Assembly: GCA_022576105.1 (NCBI GenBank)
Contig: JACZRM010000001.1
Coordinates: 1-39,785, forward strand
DNA length: 39,785 bases
Reading direction: 5' to 3'
Source: Chloroflexota bacterium
Lineage (GTDB): Bacteria > Chloroflexota > Dehalococcoidia > UBA3495
The notes under the pieces were generated by a model that did not search any database, had not been told where the DNA came from, and saw only the letters and a program-made list of their open reading frames with translations. Positions 22,590 to 30,871 of this stretch are shown here, piece after piece. How positions within the stretch are numbered: the stretch's first letter is position 1; every line of letters begins with the position of its first letter. The translations under genes and the position numbers were made by a program.

Positions 22590-23735
22590 ATGGCAATTGA
22601 AGATAACTCAGGCGCCAGACTGCCGGAGTCTGGCTTGGCTACCAGCGTGCCGCCCACCGGACCTTCGGTAGTCTCAGTTGTCGCGACACGACCGCAGACC
22701 GTACTCCAGGATATTGATCAGGCCATGAGATTGGCCGGAGTCGAAAAGCACCTGAGTACGGAACTCCAGACATTGTTGAAGATAAACATTTCCTGGCAGC
22801 ACTGGTATCCGGCCTGCTCCACCTCTCCCTGGCAGTTGGAAGGCGTGATTCAGTCGATGCAAGGGCTGGGCCATCAAGACCTGATCGGCGCCCACAATGG
22901 AACGGTGGTGGTGAACTCTTTTGAGGGAGAGGTCAACAACAAACAAAAGGTTGTTCAGGACAAATACAACCTGTACAACGTACACCTGGATACCCCGCCC
23001 AACCTGTGGGTGGACTACAAACCCAAGGCCGAGATGCTGGTGCTGGACGAAATTTTCCCGGAGGGTATTCAAATACCGCAGATATTTGAAGGGAAGAATA
23101 TCCTGCATCTGCCCACGATGAAGACCCACGTCTTCACTACCATGACCGGCGCCATGAAGAACGCCTTCGGCGGCCTGCTGCACCGCAAGCGCCACTGGAC
23201 GCACTCGGTGATTCACGAGACTCTGGTTGACCTGTTGGCCATCCAGCAGGAGATTCACCCTGGCATCTTTGCGGTGATGGACGGTACGTTTGCCGGGGAC
23301 GGCCCCGGCCCTCGCGCCATGCGCTGGCACATCAAAGACCGCATTCTGGCCAGCGCCGACCAGGTGGCCATCGATGCGGTGGCGGCCCACATGATGGGTT
23401 TTGACCCCATGAGCATCAAGTTTATCCGGCTGGCCCACGAGCGCGGCCTGGGCTGCGGCGATATTTCGCAGATTGAAGTGGTGGGCGAGGATGTTAGCCA
23501 GGTGAACTGGGGGTTCAGCGGGACGGAGAATACCTTCGCCAGCCGGGGCCAGAAGCTCATTTACTGGGGGCCGTTGAAGTTCCTGGAGAATGCCCTCCTG
23601 CGCAGTCCCGTGGCCGGTTGGTCTTTCATAGCTTCCAATCTTTACCACAATGTCTACTGGCTGAAAACTCATGGCCGCCGCCGGATCAAGGCAGCCCTGG
23701 CAACCGAGTGGGGCGAGCTGTTCAAGTCTTACTAG
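22590..23735 (+). CDS. DUF362 domain protein
   Basis: 381 residues. The central stretch EGKNILHLPTMKTHVFTTMTG, then GAMKNAFGGLLHRKRHWTHS, then HPGIFAVMDGTFAGDGPGP and ILASADQVAIDAVAAHMMGF are hallmarks of DUF362. Its function is unknown, though members are often found with ferredoxin-like domains. This one has no Cys-rich cluster. The ribosome-binding site is CAGGAG, 9 nt upstream of the ATG. It is soluble as far as I can see. The neighbouring DPPR-synthase-like gene lies 50 bp upstream, so they may share a transcript. Similar DUF362 genes are frequent in Chloroflexota, where they are usually annotated as hypothetical. Confidence 0.85.
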   Translation: MAIEDNSGARLPESGLATSVPPTGPSVVSVVATRPQTVLQDIDQAMRLAGVEKHLSTELQTLLKINISWQHWYPACSTSPWQLEGVIQSMQGLGHQDLIGAHNGTVVVNSFEGEVNNKQKVVQDKYNLYNVHLDTPPNLWVDYKPKAEMLVLDEIFPEGIQIPQIFEGKNILHLPTMKTHVFTTMTGAMKNAFGGLLHRKRHWTHSVIHETLVDLLAIQQEIHPGIFAVMDGTFAGDGPGPRAMRWHIKDRILASADQVAIDAVAAHMMGFDPMSIKFIRLAHERGLGCGDISQIEVVGEDVSQVNWGFSGTENTFASRGQKLIYWGPLKFLENALLRSPVAGWSFIASNLYHNVYWLKTHGRRRIKAALATEWGELFKSY

Positions 23736-23773
23736 GGACCTACGCAAGAAGGGAGCTGATCAAATTGAGTCTG

Positions 23774-23843
23774 TCCACCCTTCGGCAAGCTCACCACGGG
23801 CGGGTAAGTGTCCGCTCATCCTGAGCCTGTCGAACCATGAGCG
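23774..23843. repeat. GTTCGTGGTGAGC-family repeat, copy 3
   Basis: Outer parts CACCCTTCGGCAAGCTCACC and ATCCTGAGCCTGTCGAACCA are partly complementary. Its end, CCATGAGCG, contains the start codon of the VOC gene. Relatives lie near 0.96, 12.1 and 39.5 kb. Confidence 0.7.
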
Positions 23844-24208
23844 AAACGATGACAGTTCAGAGTATTAGTGCTATCACCCTGGCGGTGCGGGAAATGCCCC
23901 GGTCGGTGGACTTCTACCAGGGTAAAGTCGGCCTGACCATGCTTTACGGTGGCCCGGATGCCGACTTCACCAGCTTTCAGGTGGGTCCGGGTTATCTGAA
24001 CTTGATCTTGACTCCCAACCGGGAGATGGGTTGGTGGGGACGGGTAATCCTGCATGTCGACGACGTTGACGCTCTGCACCGGAGGCTGCTTGAATCAGGT
24101 GTGGAGCCGGCCACGACTCCCCAAGATGCGCCCTGGCGGGAACGCTACTTCCACGTAATTGACCCGGACGGGCATGAACTGAGCTTCGCCAAACCTTTGG
24201 CGGAGTAA
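23837..24208 (+). CDS. VOC family protein (glyoxalase/bleomycin-resistance fold)
   Basis: 123 residues, one VOC domain made of two babbab modules. Visible are ITLAVREMPRSVDFYQGKVGL in the first half and HVDDVDALHRRLLESG, YFHVIDPDGHELSFAKP in the second. The C-terminal Glu of the usual metal site (DPDGHELSF) is present, and a His/Asp sits in LHVDDVD. The substrate cannot be told. The first ATG lies inside a dispersed repeat; a second ATG 4 codons later (MTVQSISAITL) is equally possible. No good ribosome-binding site precedes the first. Confidence 0.82.
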   Translation: MSETMTVQSISAITLAVREMPRSVDFYQGKVGLTMLYGGPDADFTSFQVGPGYLNLILTPNREMGWWGRVILHVDDVDALHRRLLESGVEPATTPQDAPWRERYFHVIDPDGHELSFAKPLAE

Positions 24209-24285
24209 CGGGTCAAGAGCATATCTGAGAATAGTATTCCGCCTTTATAAGCTCTGACCAAATGAATATTCGTGGCTTTCTGAGG

Positions 24286-24325
24286 AGTCCCGACGGGATC
24301 GGGACGACGAAGAATCTAGAGTCCA
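24286..24325. repeat. TCCCGA..TCGGGACGACGAAG repeat, copy 1
   Basis: GTCCCGA-CGGGA-TCGGGAC is a perfect 7-bp inverted repeat, followed by GACGAAGAATCT. The same unit, with small changes, appears near 34.57 kb. It lies in the VOC-GNAT gap, which has no gene. Confidence 0.6.
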
Positions 24326-24447
24326 GCAGCACTAAACCTTACCTGAGAACAGTACCCTTATACCATGGCTTATGAGGTAAGAATTCTCGGCAAGGAAGTT
24401 TAATTAAAAGGAAGTGTAACTAAAGAGGTTCTATTACCAAGGTGTTT

Positions 24448-24477
24448 AGACCCTTCACTTCGCTCAGGGACACAATT
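24448..24477 (-). repeat. CCCTGAGCGTAGCGAAGGGTCTA-family repeat, truncated copy
   Basis: Inverted and shorter than the copies at 37.9 and 39.3 kb: on the minus strand CCCTGAGCGAAGTGAAGGGT followed by CTAAACACC. Confidence 0.5.
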
Positions 24478-24510
24478 GCCCTATATTGTTAGTGACCTAG
24501 TCATCCGCCC

Positions 24511-25005
24511 CTATTTCCCCAAGAGCTTGAGATAGTGTTGCACCGAAAGCTGGCCGTGCTGTTCCTCTCGGGTTAGTTGGTAGCCGTTTTTCTGGTACAT
24601 GCTGATGGCGGGTTGGAGATGGGTCACAGTTGCCAGATATATTTGTGAGTAGTTCTGGTCCCGGCAGAAAGTCTCCACGGTATCCAGCAGCTTCCCGCCA
24701 ATCCCCTGGCGTCGGGCATCGCCGGCAACGCTCATCCGCCTGAGTTCGGCTTCTTCGGTGGAGCGCTGCTGAATTCCAACCATGCCCTTGACCTGGCCGT
24801 CAATTTCGGCTACCCAGAAGCTGTTCCTGGGATGGTTTAGATAGCTGGCCGGGATATCCGCCAGGTCGTCCAACAGAGAATGATCGATGTATCTTTGCAC
24901 CTCAGCTTCCTGTTTCGTACCCTGGGCAAAGTCGATCTGACCACGAGCAAATAGCTGGCGGACGATCTCGGCGTCAGCCGGTCGAAAGGTGCGGATGGTT
25001 AGCAT
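24511..25005 (-). CDS. GNAT family N-acetyltransferase
   Basis: 164 residues. The acetyl-CoA binding loop is RRQGIGGKLLDTVE, after AELRRMSVAGDA, and a later helix LQPAISMYQKNGYQ completes the fold. N-terminal MLTIRTFRPADAEIVRQLFARG is typical for GNAT. The acyl acceptor is unknown. No clear partner gene: the next gene downstream is on the other strand, and ychF upstream is separated by a repeat. Confidence 0.87.
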   Translation of the reverse strand: MLTIRTFRPADAEIVRQLFARGQIDFAQGTKQEAEVQRYIDHSLLDDLADIPASYLNHPRNSFWVAEIDGQVKGMVGIQQRSTEEAELRRMSVAGDARRQGIGGKLLDTVETFCRDQNYSQIYLATVTHLQPAISMYQKNGYQLTREEQHGQLSVQHYLKLLGK

Positions 25006-25083
25006 AGTTTCGTTGATCGACTGAGTAATGGCATTTTGTTGGGCTAATTCTGCATTGAACTGTAGTTATTTGCCTAGTGTGGA

Positions 25084-25183
25084 GTGGTTTCGATACGCTT
25101 CGCTACTCAACCAGCCTCCAGCGGGTCTGGCAGCTGATCACAAATGCTGGTCGAGTAGGCCGCTAGGCCGTATCGAGACCCCC
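25084..25183. repeat. GGTTTCGATACG...GCTGGTCGAGTAGG inverted repeat element
   Basis: Left arm GGTTTCGATACGCTTCGCTA plus CTCAACCAGC; the right arm is the complement of GGTCTCGATACGGCC... and TACTCGACCAGC. The arms are about 30 nt and imperfectly complementary around a 30-nt centre, giving a long hairpin. A single arm of this family occurs near 37.84 kb. Such GTCTCGATAC/GTCGAG repeats are known from many bacterial genomes. Confidence 0.7.
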
Positions 25184-25208
25184 AGCCCAGGCCAGACCTG
25201 GGAACAAG

Positions 25209-26288
25209 TTACACGTTGATCAGAAAATTTATAACGTCGCCGTCCTTGACCGGATAGGTCTTGCCCTCCGACCGGAGGACTCCCTCCTTGCGGCCCTGAG
25301 CCAGGCTGCCACAACGGGTCAGGTCGTCGTAGGGGATGACTTCGGCGCGAATGAACCCCCGTGAGAAATCGGTGTGAATGGCGCCGGCGGCGTCCTGGGC
25401 TGGCAAATCCCTTTTGACGCTCCAGGCCCGGACCTCGTCTTCGCCCACCGTCAGGAAGGAAACCAGGCCCACCGTCTTGTAGCTCTCCCGAATCACCCGA
25501 GAAAGGGCTGACTCACCTAATCCCAGGTCCCGCCGAAACTCGGCTTCTTCCTCATCGGTCATTATGGCCAGTTCGGCTTCAATCTTGGCCGACAGGCTGA
25601 CAATGCCAAGGTCTGATACGCGCTCGCCGGACCGCTCGACCTGAGGGGGCGCGAAGTCCGGGTCTGCCTCGTCGGTGTTAAAGACCACCACCACCGGTTT
25701 GCCGGTGAGCAGTTGATAATTGACCATGAAGGAACTCTCCGACTCGGCTAACTGTTGACGCCGGAAAGGTGTTCCGTTTTCCAAGCCAGCCTTCACTTTT
25801 TCTACCGCCGCCAGGTGGCGGGTCACCGTGGGCCTTTCCTCGGGTTTGGATTTCTTCACACCGTCTCCCAGGCGTTCCACCGCCCGCTCCATCACCTCCA
25901 GGTCGGCAAAGGTCAACTCGTCCAGCATGGCGTTCAGGTCGCGGGCCGGGTCAACGCTGACTTGGGGGTGGGCAACCGACGGATCGGTGAAGGCGCGTAC
26001 AACAAGTAAAAATGCGTCGGCGCTTTGCAGAACATTCCGGTGGCGCCCGCTAATTCCCCGAGACTTGCCGTCGTGATCGTCTCCCGGCACGTCCCAATAT
26101 TTGATCTCAGCGGAAATGACTTTGCGCGGATGGTACATATCCGCTAGCACGCCCAGTCTGGAGTCGGGCACCTTGACCACTCCGATATGCATTTCCGATG
26201 CGCCGCTGTTTACGGCAATTCCCCGGGTCAAGGCATTAAAAACTGTGGTCTTGCCGCATTTGGCCAGACCGATGATCGCAATATCCAT
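25209..26288 (-). CDS. ychF: Redox/translation-linked GTPase-like ATPase YchF
   Basis: Obg-related P-loop ATPase found in nearly all cells, bound to ribosomes. 359 residues. G1 is GLAKCGKTTVFN, with Ala-Lys-Cys in place of the usual Pro-Asn-Val. G3 is DVPGDDHDGKSRGISG. The G4 region reads VFNTDEAD, the NxxE form that gives ATP rather than GTP preference. The C-terminal domain has VSFLTVGEDEVRAWSVKRD, AAGAIHTDFSRGFIRAEV and EGKTYPVKDGDVINFLINV, the TGS fold. The start is the ATG of MDIAIIGLAKCGKT; a longer frame upstream has no family similarity. It lies 23 bp after the thiolase-like gene on the same strand, which is an odd pairing. Confidence 0.92.
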   Translation of the reverse strand: MDIAIIGLAKCGKTTVFNALTRGIAVNSGASEMHIGVVKVPDSRLGVLADMYHPRKVISAEIKYWDVPGDDHDGKSRGISGRHRNVLQSADAFLLVVRAFTDPSVAHPQVSVDPARDLNAMLDELTFADLEVMERAVERLGDGVKKSKPEERPTVTRHLAAVEKVKAGLENGTPFRRQQLAESESSFMVNYQLLTGKPVVVVFNTDEADPDFAPPQVERSGERVSDLGIVSLSAKIEAELAIMTDEEEAEFRRDLGLGESALSRVIRESYKTVGLVSFLTVGEDEVRAWSVKRDLPAQDAAGAIHTDFSRGFIRAEVIPYDDLTRCGSLAQGRKEGVLRSEGKTYPVKDGDVINFLINV

Positions 26289-26311
26289 GAAACAATTATA
26301 TCCTGGAGACT

Positions 26312-27487
26312 CTAGTCGGTGGCTAGCACTACCGTGCCGGTTGAAGACAAAGACCCGCCGGTGCCGTTGACTATAGCTACCTTGGCGTTCTGACTGGCGT
26401 CGGCACGGTGCTTCACCTGGCGATCGCCGCACTCGCCTCGCAGTTGGCGTACCGCTTCCACCAGCAAGAAGCTGCCGTACATTCCCGGATGGGTGTAGGA
26501 TAGCCCGCCGCCGTTGGTGTTCAGGGCAAACTCTCCCCCGGGCGCGGTACGCTGATTGGCCACAAAATCGGGTGCTTCGCCGGCCTTGCAGAATCCCAGT
26601 CCTTCCAGGGTAAGCATCACCGTATAGGTGAAAGAGTCGTAAATCATGGTCAGGTCCAGGTCGCTGTGGGTTATGCCCGCTCTGGCCAGAGCTTTGGGGC
26701 CGCTCTCCCGGGCAATCAGCGAGGTGAAACTGGGCATGGTGCTGATCAGGTTATGGTCGTGGCCTTCGGCGGCCCCCAGCAACCAAACCGGCTGTTTCCG
26801 GCAGTTGGCGGCTTTCTCTGCGGTGGTGACGATGATGGCCGCCCCGGAGTCGGTGACCAGGCAGCAATCGAAAAGGTGGAAGGGCCAGGAGACCCAGCGG
26901 GAGTCGTGGTATTCGTCGAAGGTCATAGTCGTGTCGTGCATCGCCGCCTTGGGGTTGAGGTTGGCCCACTTTCGAGTGGACACCGCGATCTCCGCCAGCC
27001 CTTGGCGGGTGCGGTCCTCGCCGTATTCGTGCATATACCGGGTGCAGGCCATAGAGTAGTTGATCGGCTGCCCCACCAGCCCGTAGGGAGCCTCATACTG
27101 GGCTACCGGCAGATTGGGATCAACCGGAACCCGAGCCCGGGTTGACCGCCCGGCCTGCCCGTGGGTGATCAACACCGTGTCGCAATATCCGGCCCGGATG
27201 GCGGCGGCGGCGTGGGCGATGTGAATCACGAAGGAAGAACCCCCTACCGATGTGTTGTCGGTGAATCCGGGCTGTATTCCCAAATACTCGGCGGTGGCCA
27301 GGGTTGAGAACCCGGCGGTGAGCAGTCCGTTGATGTCATTCTTGGATAGACCCGCGTCGGCCAGGGCGTTGTGGGCGGCTTCGGCGTGGTGCTGCAAAGA
27401 TGACTTGTTGGGGACCGTCCCCATCTCGTCGGATTCGGCTACTCCCACAATGGCGATGTCTCGCTGTCTGGAACTGGTGGTTGACAT
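26312..27487 (-). CDS. Thiolase-like protein (SCP-x/lipid-transfer type), catalytic Cys replaced
   Basis: 391 residues of the thiolase superfamily: RDIAIVGVAESDEMGTV, LSKNDINGLLTAG, TDNTSVGGSSFVIHIAHAAAA, DSGAAIIVTT, YDSFTYTVMLTLEGLGFC and FALNTNGGGLSYTHPG. In true thiolases the nucleophilic cysteine lies in a N-x2-C-x-S-G motif; here the corresponding VGGSS has serine. The C-terminal GGGLSYTHPG and GTGGSLSSTGT regions are as in the SCP-x/lipid-transfer group. The serine suggests binding or a different reaction, for example retro-aldol cleavage as in ChsH-type systems, which need a DUF35 partner. No DUF35 gene is here. GGAGG precedes the ATG by 10 nt. Confidence 0.83.
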   Translation of the reverse strand: MSTTSSRQRDIAIVGVAESDEMGTVPNKSSLQHHAEAAHNALADAGLSKNDINGLLTAGFSTLATAEYLGIQPGFTDNTSVGGSSFVIHIAHAAAAIRAGYCDTVLITHGQAGRSTRARVPVDPNLPVAQYEAPYGLVGQPINYSMACTRYMHEYGEDRTRQGLAEIAVSTRKWANLNPKAAMHDTTMTFDEYHDSRWVSWPFHLFDCCLVTDSGAAIIVTTAEKAANCRKQPVWLLGAAEGHDHNLISTMPSFTSLIARESGPKALARAGITHSDLDLTMIYDSFTYTVMLTLEGLGFCKAGEAPDFVANQRTAPGGEFALNTNGGGLSYTHPGMYGSFLLVEAVRQLRGECGDRQVKHRADASQNAKVAIVNGTGGSLSSTGTVVLATD

Positions 27488-27700
27488 TCCCGGCGCCTCC
27501 GCTCCATGTATTTGGCAGGTTGAAAGCCACCCTTTGGGGTGACTGGGTTGAGTGGTCTGTGGTTTAGCTCAGATACGACCGAACCTGAGTGATGTTACAA
27601 CAATCGTCTGCATACGACAATGGCCAAATTCTCTTTGGCGGAGTCACGCAGTTGCTTGGAATACCTAACAAAATGAACCGCAAGTTGCTGAGCAGCGAGG

Positions 27701-27762
27701 AAATCCCCCTTTTAAAAAATGGGAGAGTCGATAGCCCCCTTAGCAAAGGTGGAGGGGGATTT
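27701..27762. repeat. AAATCCCCCT inverted repeat
   Basis: AAATCCCCCT and AGGGGGATTT are perfect 10-bp arms with a 42-nt centre containing GCCCCCTTAGCAAAGGTGG. It belongs to the common AAATCCCCC...AGGGGGATTT repeat type. The thiolase-EVE gap (about 500 bp) has no gene; its other sequence shows nothing clear. Confidence 0.75.
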
Positions 27763-27985
27763 TGGATTGCTCATTACCGGATGATCGGTGAGTCATTTGG
27801 TAAGTGACTCTTAGCCTAAACCCAAGGGCGTCAATACTGATCCAGGCCCATTTGTTAGACGATTCCCACACCAGGGAGTGGGCCATAGGGGAGGCCTTTT
27901 GAGGTTACATTAGCTGGGTGTTATTGGTAAGATGGATATAGTTTATTGGTCAATGCGCCTGAAATTAAGCACTCAGAGGTAAGGC

Positions 27986-28675
27986 ATGCCCCGCAACTTC
28001 TGGATGGTTGTCTGTAACGAAGAGAACTATCACATAACGAAAGACCTGGACTTCACAGTTCAAGGTCTCAAGGCCGAATATCGGCGTAAAGTACAGCGGG
28101 TCGAGTCCGGCGACCGGTTGCTCTACTACGTAAGCGGCATCCGGTGTTTCACCGCCACGGCGACCCTGACATCCACTTACCGGGAAGAAGAGACCCAGGT
28201 CTGGAAGAATGAGGGCCGCGCCAACTGGCTGTACCGCATCGACATCAAGCCCGAGGTGGTGCTGGAGGAAACGCAATACATCAAAGCCGGGCTATTGGCC
28301 CACCGGCTGGACTACATCCGGCGCTGGCCTCCTGAGAACTGGTTCATGGCTTTTCAGGGGAACCTGCACTTGCTGCCCAAAAACGATTTCTTCATCATCG
28401 AAGAAGAGATGAAGAAGCTTAAGTTTGGCCCAGGCTACGTTCCCCCGTTGGAGCCGCCACCGGAGAAATCCAAGTCCCGCGCCCGCCGGAACCGAGGGGG
28501 CGGCCAGGGCCGGAATGCGCCCAGAGGGCCGGGAAATTCACCAAAGACAAACCGGGGGGATGCAAATCCCGGGAATACAAACCCGGTTGACTCAAATTCA
28601 GAAAAGACGACCCCGGAAAATGTGAAGCCAGCGAACACCAGCCGAGAACAGGCTCAAGCAAGCAATCAGCAGTAG
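27986..28675 (+). CDS. EVE domain protein with disordered Asn/Pro-rich tail
   Basis: 229 residues. Residues 1-146 are an EVE domain of the PUA superfamily, which binds modified bases: MPRNFWMVVCNEENYHITKD, KVQRVESGDRLLYYVSGIRC and KNEGRANWLYRIDIKP, followed by LAHRLDYIRRWPPENWFMAF. From about 150 to the end is a low-complexity tail with Arg/Gly first (KSRARRNRGGGQGRN) and then Asn/Thr/Pro-rich NPGNTNPVDSNSEKTTPEN. The tail has no predicted fold. AGAGGTAAGGC precedes the ATG. EVE proteins often appear near restriction or modification genes, but none is here. Confidence 0.87.
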   Translation: MPRNFWMVVCNEENYHITKDLDFTVQGLKAEYRRKVQRVESGDRLLYYVSGIRCFTATATLTSTYREEETQVWKNEGRANWLYRIDIKPEVVLEETQYIKAGLLAHRLDYIRRWPPENWFMAFQGNLHLLPKNDFFIIEEEMKKLKFGPGYVPPLEPPPEKSKSRARRNRGGGQGRNAPRGPGNSPKTNRGDANPGNTNPVDSNSEKTTPENVKPANTSREQAQASNQQ

Positions 28676-28799
28676 GTTAACCAATTGGTTGTCTGAGTCC
28701 CAGCCGCGATTCCTGATACGATCCATCAGCAGCGCCGGTGATTCGGCGGGCCACCGCGTTATTTGTGCTCCTGCCCCCTAGTATCGCCGTGCAATGGCA

Positions 28800-29729
28800 T
28801 CACCTCTGCAAGCCCCGGCGAATGCGACACCTGGCCCAGTCCAAGAAATCTTCAGGGCAGCTCAGGATGCGGGTAAATTCAAATTGGACCGCGTCCAGTG
28901 CTCTGGGGACGTAGGAACTGGGTTGGTTTATTCGCAGGCCGTTGACCAGCACCAACAACACTCCCGTCCCTCCGGCGCAATCGTCGCCGTTGGCATAGGT
29001 CTCCCCGGAAGGGAGAGTAATGCTGCTGTCGGTGAGAACTCCTCCGGAATTGCTATAAAAACGTGACAGCGTCGCGTTAGACCCAGCTTCTCCCGCCGTT
29101 TTGGGGTGCACGTATATCAGGCCCGAACCGTGGGTATGGATGTTGCCGGGCGAGGCAGGCAGTGGTGGCAGTCGTTCTCCACAGACGCCGATTATGTACG
29201 GGGCCCACCAGGAATCACCCACCTTTGGCAAAGGCGGCCCCCAGAAAGCCTGTCCGTAGATGGTGATGCTTACCAGAATCACGGTTCCCACCGCTGCTGC
29301 CGCCACGGTGAATCGGCGATCAACCGCCCTTCGGTCAATCAATAATATGAGGCCGGGTCCAGTTGCGGCGCCAACGGAGTTATAAGTCAGGTCGAAAACG
29401 GAGAATGTTCGGCTGGGCAGAATGGCGTGAAGACTTTCCAAGCCCAGCCCCAAAAGGGCCGACAAACCGAAAGCCACTAGAGAATTGCGTATTCGGCTAT
29501 GTAGGGATTTTGATGGCGCCGCCGACAGAAAAAGCAATGTGGCCAGTAAGAAATAGGTCGAAAAGTGGGCCGCCACGCTCAGTGTGCCTTGGGACACCGG
29601 CCCAGCGGGGACACGAGGTAGGTCTGGCAGGGCGGCCAGATAGACTAACAGGGCGATCCAAACCAGCGTTGTTATTCGGGCGATGAAATGGGGTTGCAGG
29701 CAGGCGAGAAACTTTGAAGAAGCTGGCAC
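28800..29729 (-). CDS. VanZ-like membrane domain fused to an HTHG extracellular domain
   Basis: 309 residues. Residues about 17-165 form four or five hydrophobic helices of the VanZ type, with HFSTYFLLATLLFLSA, LGLGLESLHAILPSRTFSVFD and NSVGAATGPGLIL. The rest is a soluble domain of the kind seen with PKVGDSWWAPYIIGVCGERLP, NIHTHGSGLIYVHPKTAGEAG and SNATLSRFYSNSGG. His198, His200 and His208 may bind metal, and Cys183 and Cys251 may pair. I know the soluble domain as an unnamed conserved unit of Chloroflexota and Actinobacteria. The start is a GTG with little ribosome-binding signal. It lies 158 nt downstream of the FkbM gene, same strand. Confidence 0.65.
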   Translation of the reverse strand: MPASSKFLACLQPHFIARITTLVWIALLVYLAALPDLPRVPAGPVSQGTLSVAAHFSTYFLLATLLFLSAAPSKSLHSRIRNSLVAFGLSALLGLGLESLHAILPSRTFSVFDLTYNSVGAATGPGLILLIDRRAVDRRFTVAAAAVGTVILVSITIYGQAFWGPPLPKVGDSWWAPYIIGVCGERLPPLPASPGNIHTHGSGLIYVHPKTAGEAGSNATLSRFYSNSGGVLTDSSITLPSGETYANGDDCAGGTGVLLVLVNGLRINQPSSYVPRALDAVQFEFTRILSCPEDFLDWARCRIRRGLQR

Positions 29730-29887
29730 TAGGTGGCATTCCTCAGCTGTATAAACGAAGAATCTCTAAGAGGTACTGCTCCGGCCCGCTGATTTTGGGG
29801 ATATCTACCAAAAAGGGGAGGAATCCGCAAACTACCCCACTCAAAAACTAGTGCCTCTACCAAAACGGTGGCTTTGCGATTGAGTGG

Positions 29888-30826
29888 TCACAGTGGCATA
29901 GCAAAAGGCAATGGCAGCTTGCGCGCCAAAACGTTCACATAGCTGTATTGCTTCACGTGGCGGTCGAAGTCTTGATACGAAGGATTGACTTCAGTGGGCT
30001 CATTTAAGGAGTCCAAGACATAAAATTTCGTTATCTTCAGCCGGCCAAGCGCCTCGAAAAGATTGCCTCCGGAACACGCCGTTTCCTTCACAAAGCTGGG
30101 ATGGTATTCGAAAATGACCGACAAATCAGGACTGGCCTGCGCAGTTTTAGACATGCCACCGAGTACGTTAATTTCAGCACCCTCAACGTCTATCTTTACT
30201 ATTTTGACCGGTCCGGCGTAATCAATCCTTTCAAAATAATCATCAAGGGTGGTTACCGGGACGACGATAAATGGTTGGTCCTGTCTGGTAGTAACCAGGG
30301 AGTGAAAATTGCTCCCCCGCGTAGCCAAGAAAAACTTCTGCTCTCCAGGTGCGTCCGAGAGAGCAGTGCAACTTACGTTGGTCCGTTCCCCATATTCGTT
30401 GGCGAGGACGGTTTTTTCTAAGGCTTCATAGGTCTCCGGGAAAGGCTCAAAGGCGTGCACCTTGCCAGTAATGCCAACCCTGCTGGCCGCCTTGAGTGTA
30501 AAGTAGCCGATGTTGGCGCCTACATCAACAAACACGTCGCCGGCTTGCAGAAGTTTGTCCACCATCTGGGCGGTGTCCATCTCGTATTTATCCCCAAGGT
30601 AGTCATAAATTGAGGACCTGGAACTTGGTCCGTAAAAGAATTTGTGACCGCCTATTTCAACCGGGTTTGGAAGAATACCGGTCCTCAAACGCGATGTTAA
30701 TATAGCCACCCTGGTTACCAGGCGACGCTCTCCGATCTTCACATTAGCGAGTCCAGAGACCTTCACCGGCCACCACAACCAATGAAACACTCGCTTGAGG
30801 ACCAGAGCGATTAACAGTTTGACCAT
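29888..30826 (-). CDS. FkbM family methyltransferase
   Basis: 312 residues, SAM-dependent O-methyltransferase fold. The SAM motif is FVDVGANIGYFTLKAA (about 99-114), then HAFEPFPETYEALEKTV; the FkbM signature VKIVKIDVEGAEINVLGGM follows at about 215-230 and IFEYHPSFV after it. The first 60 residues include a hydrophobic stretch (MVKLLIALVLKRVFHWLWW) that may anchor the protein in the membrane. FkbM proteins usually methylate sugars or other polyketide/glycan hydroxyls. The substrate is unknown. AAGGAG lies 12 nt before the ATG. It is 45 nt downstream of queG. Confidence 0.87.
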   Translation of the reverse strand: MVKLLIALVLKRVFHWLWWPVKVSGLANVKIGERRLVTRVAILTSRLRTGILPNPVEIGGHKFFYGPSSRSSIYDYLGDKYEMDTAQMVDKLLQAGDVFVDVGANIGYFTLKAASRVGITGKVHAFEPFPETYEALEKTVLANEYGERTNVSCTALSDAPGEQKFFLATRGSNFHSLVTTRQDQPFIVVPVTTLDDYFERIDYAGPVKIVKIDVEGAEINVLGGMSKTAQASPDLSVIFEYHPSFVKETACSGGNLFEALGRLKITKFYVLDSLNEPTEVNPSYQDFDRHVKQYSYVNVLARKLPLPFAMPL

Positions 30827-30871
30827 TTGATCTGGCGTCTCCTTAACCGTTGTCTGCCGGAATTTTACTAA

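Noticed and set aside
22674..23747. Long minus-strand frame (357 codons) opposite the DUF362 gene
   Set aside because: The plus strand carries a well-conserved DUF362 protein; the antisense frame comes from codon bias.
27589..27807. Plus-strand frame of 72 codons in the thiolase-EVE gap
   Set aside because: It spans the AAATCCCCCT repeat and has no ribosome-binding site.
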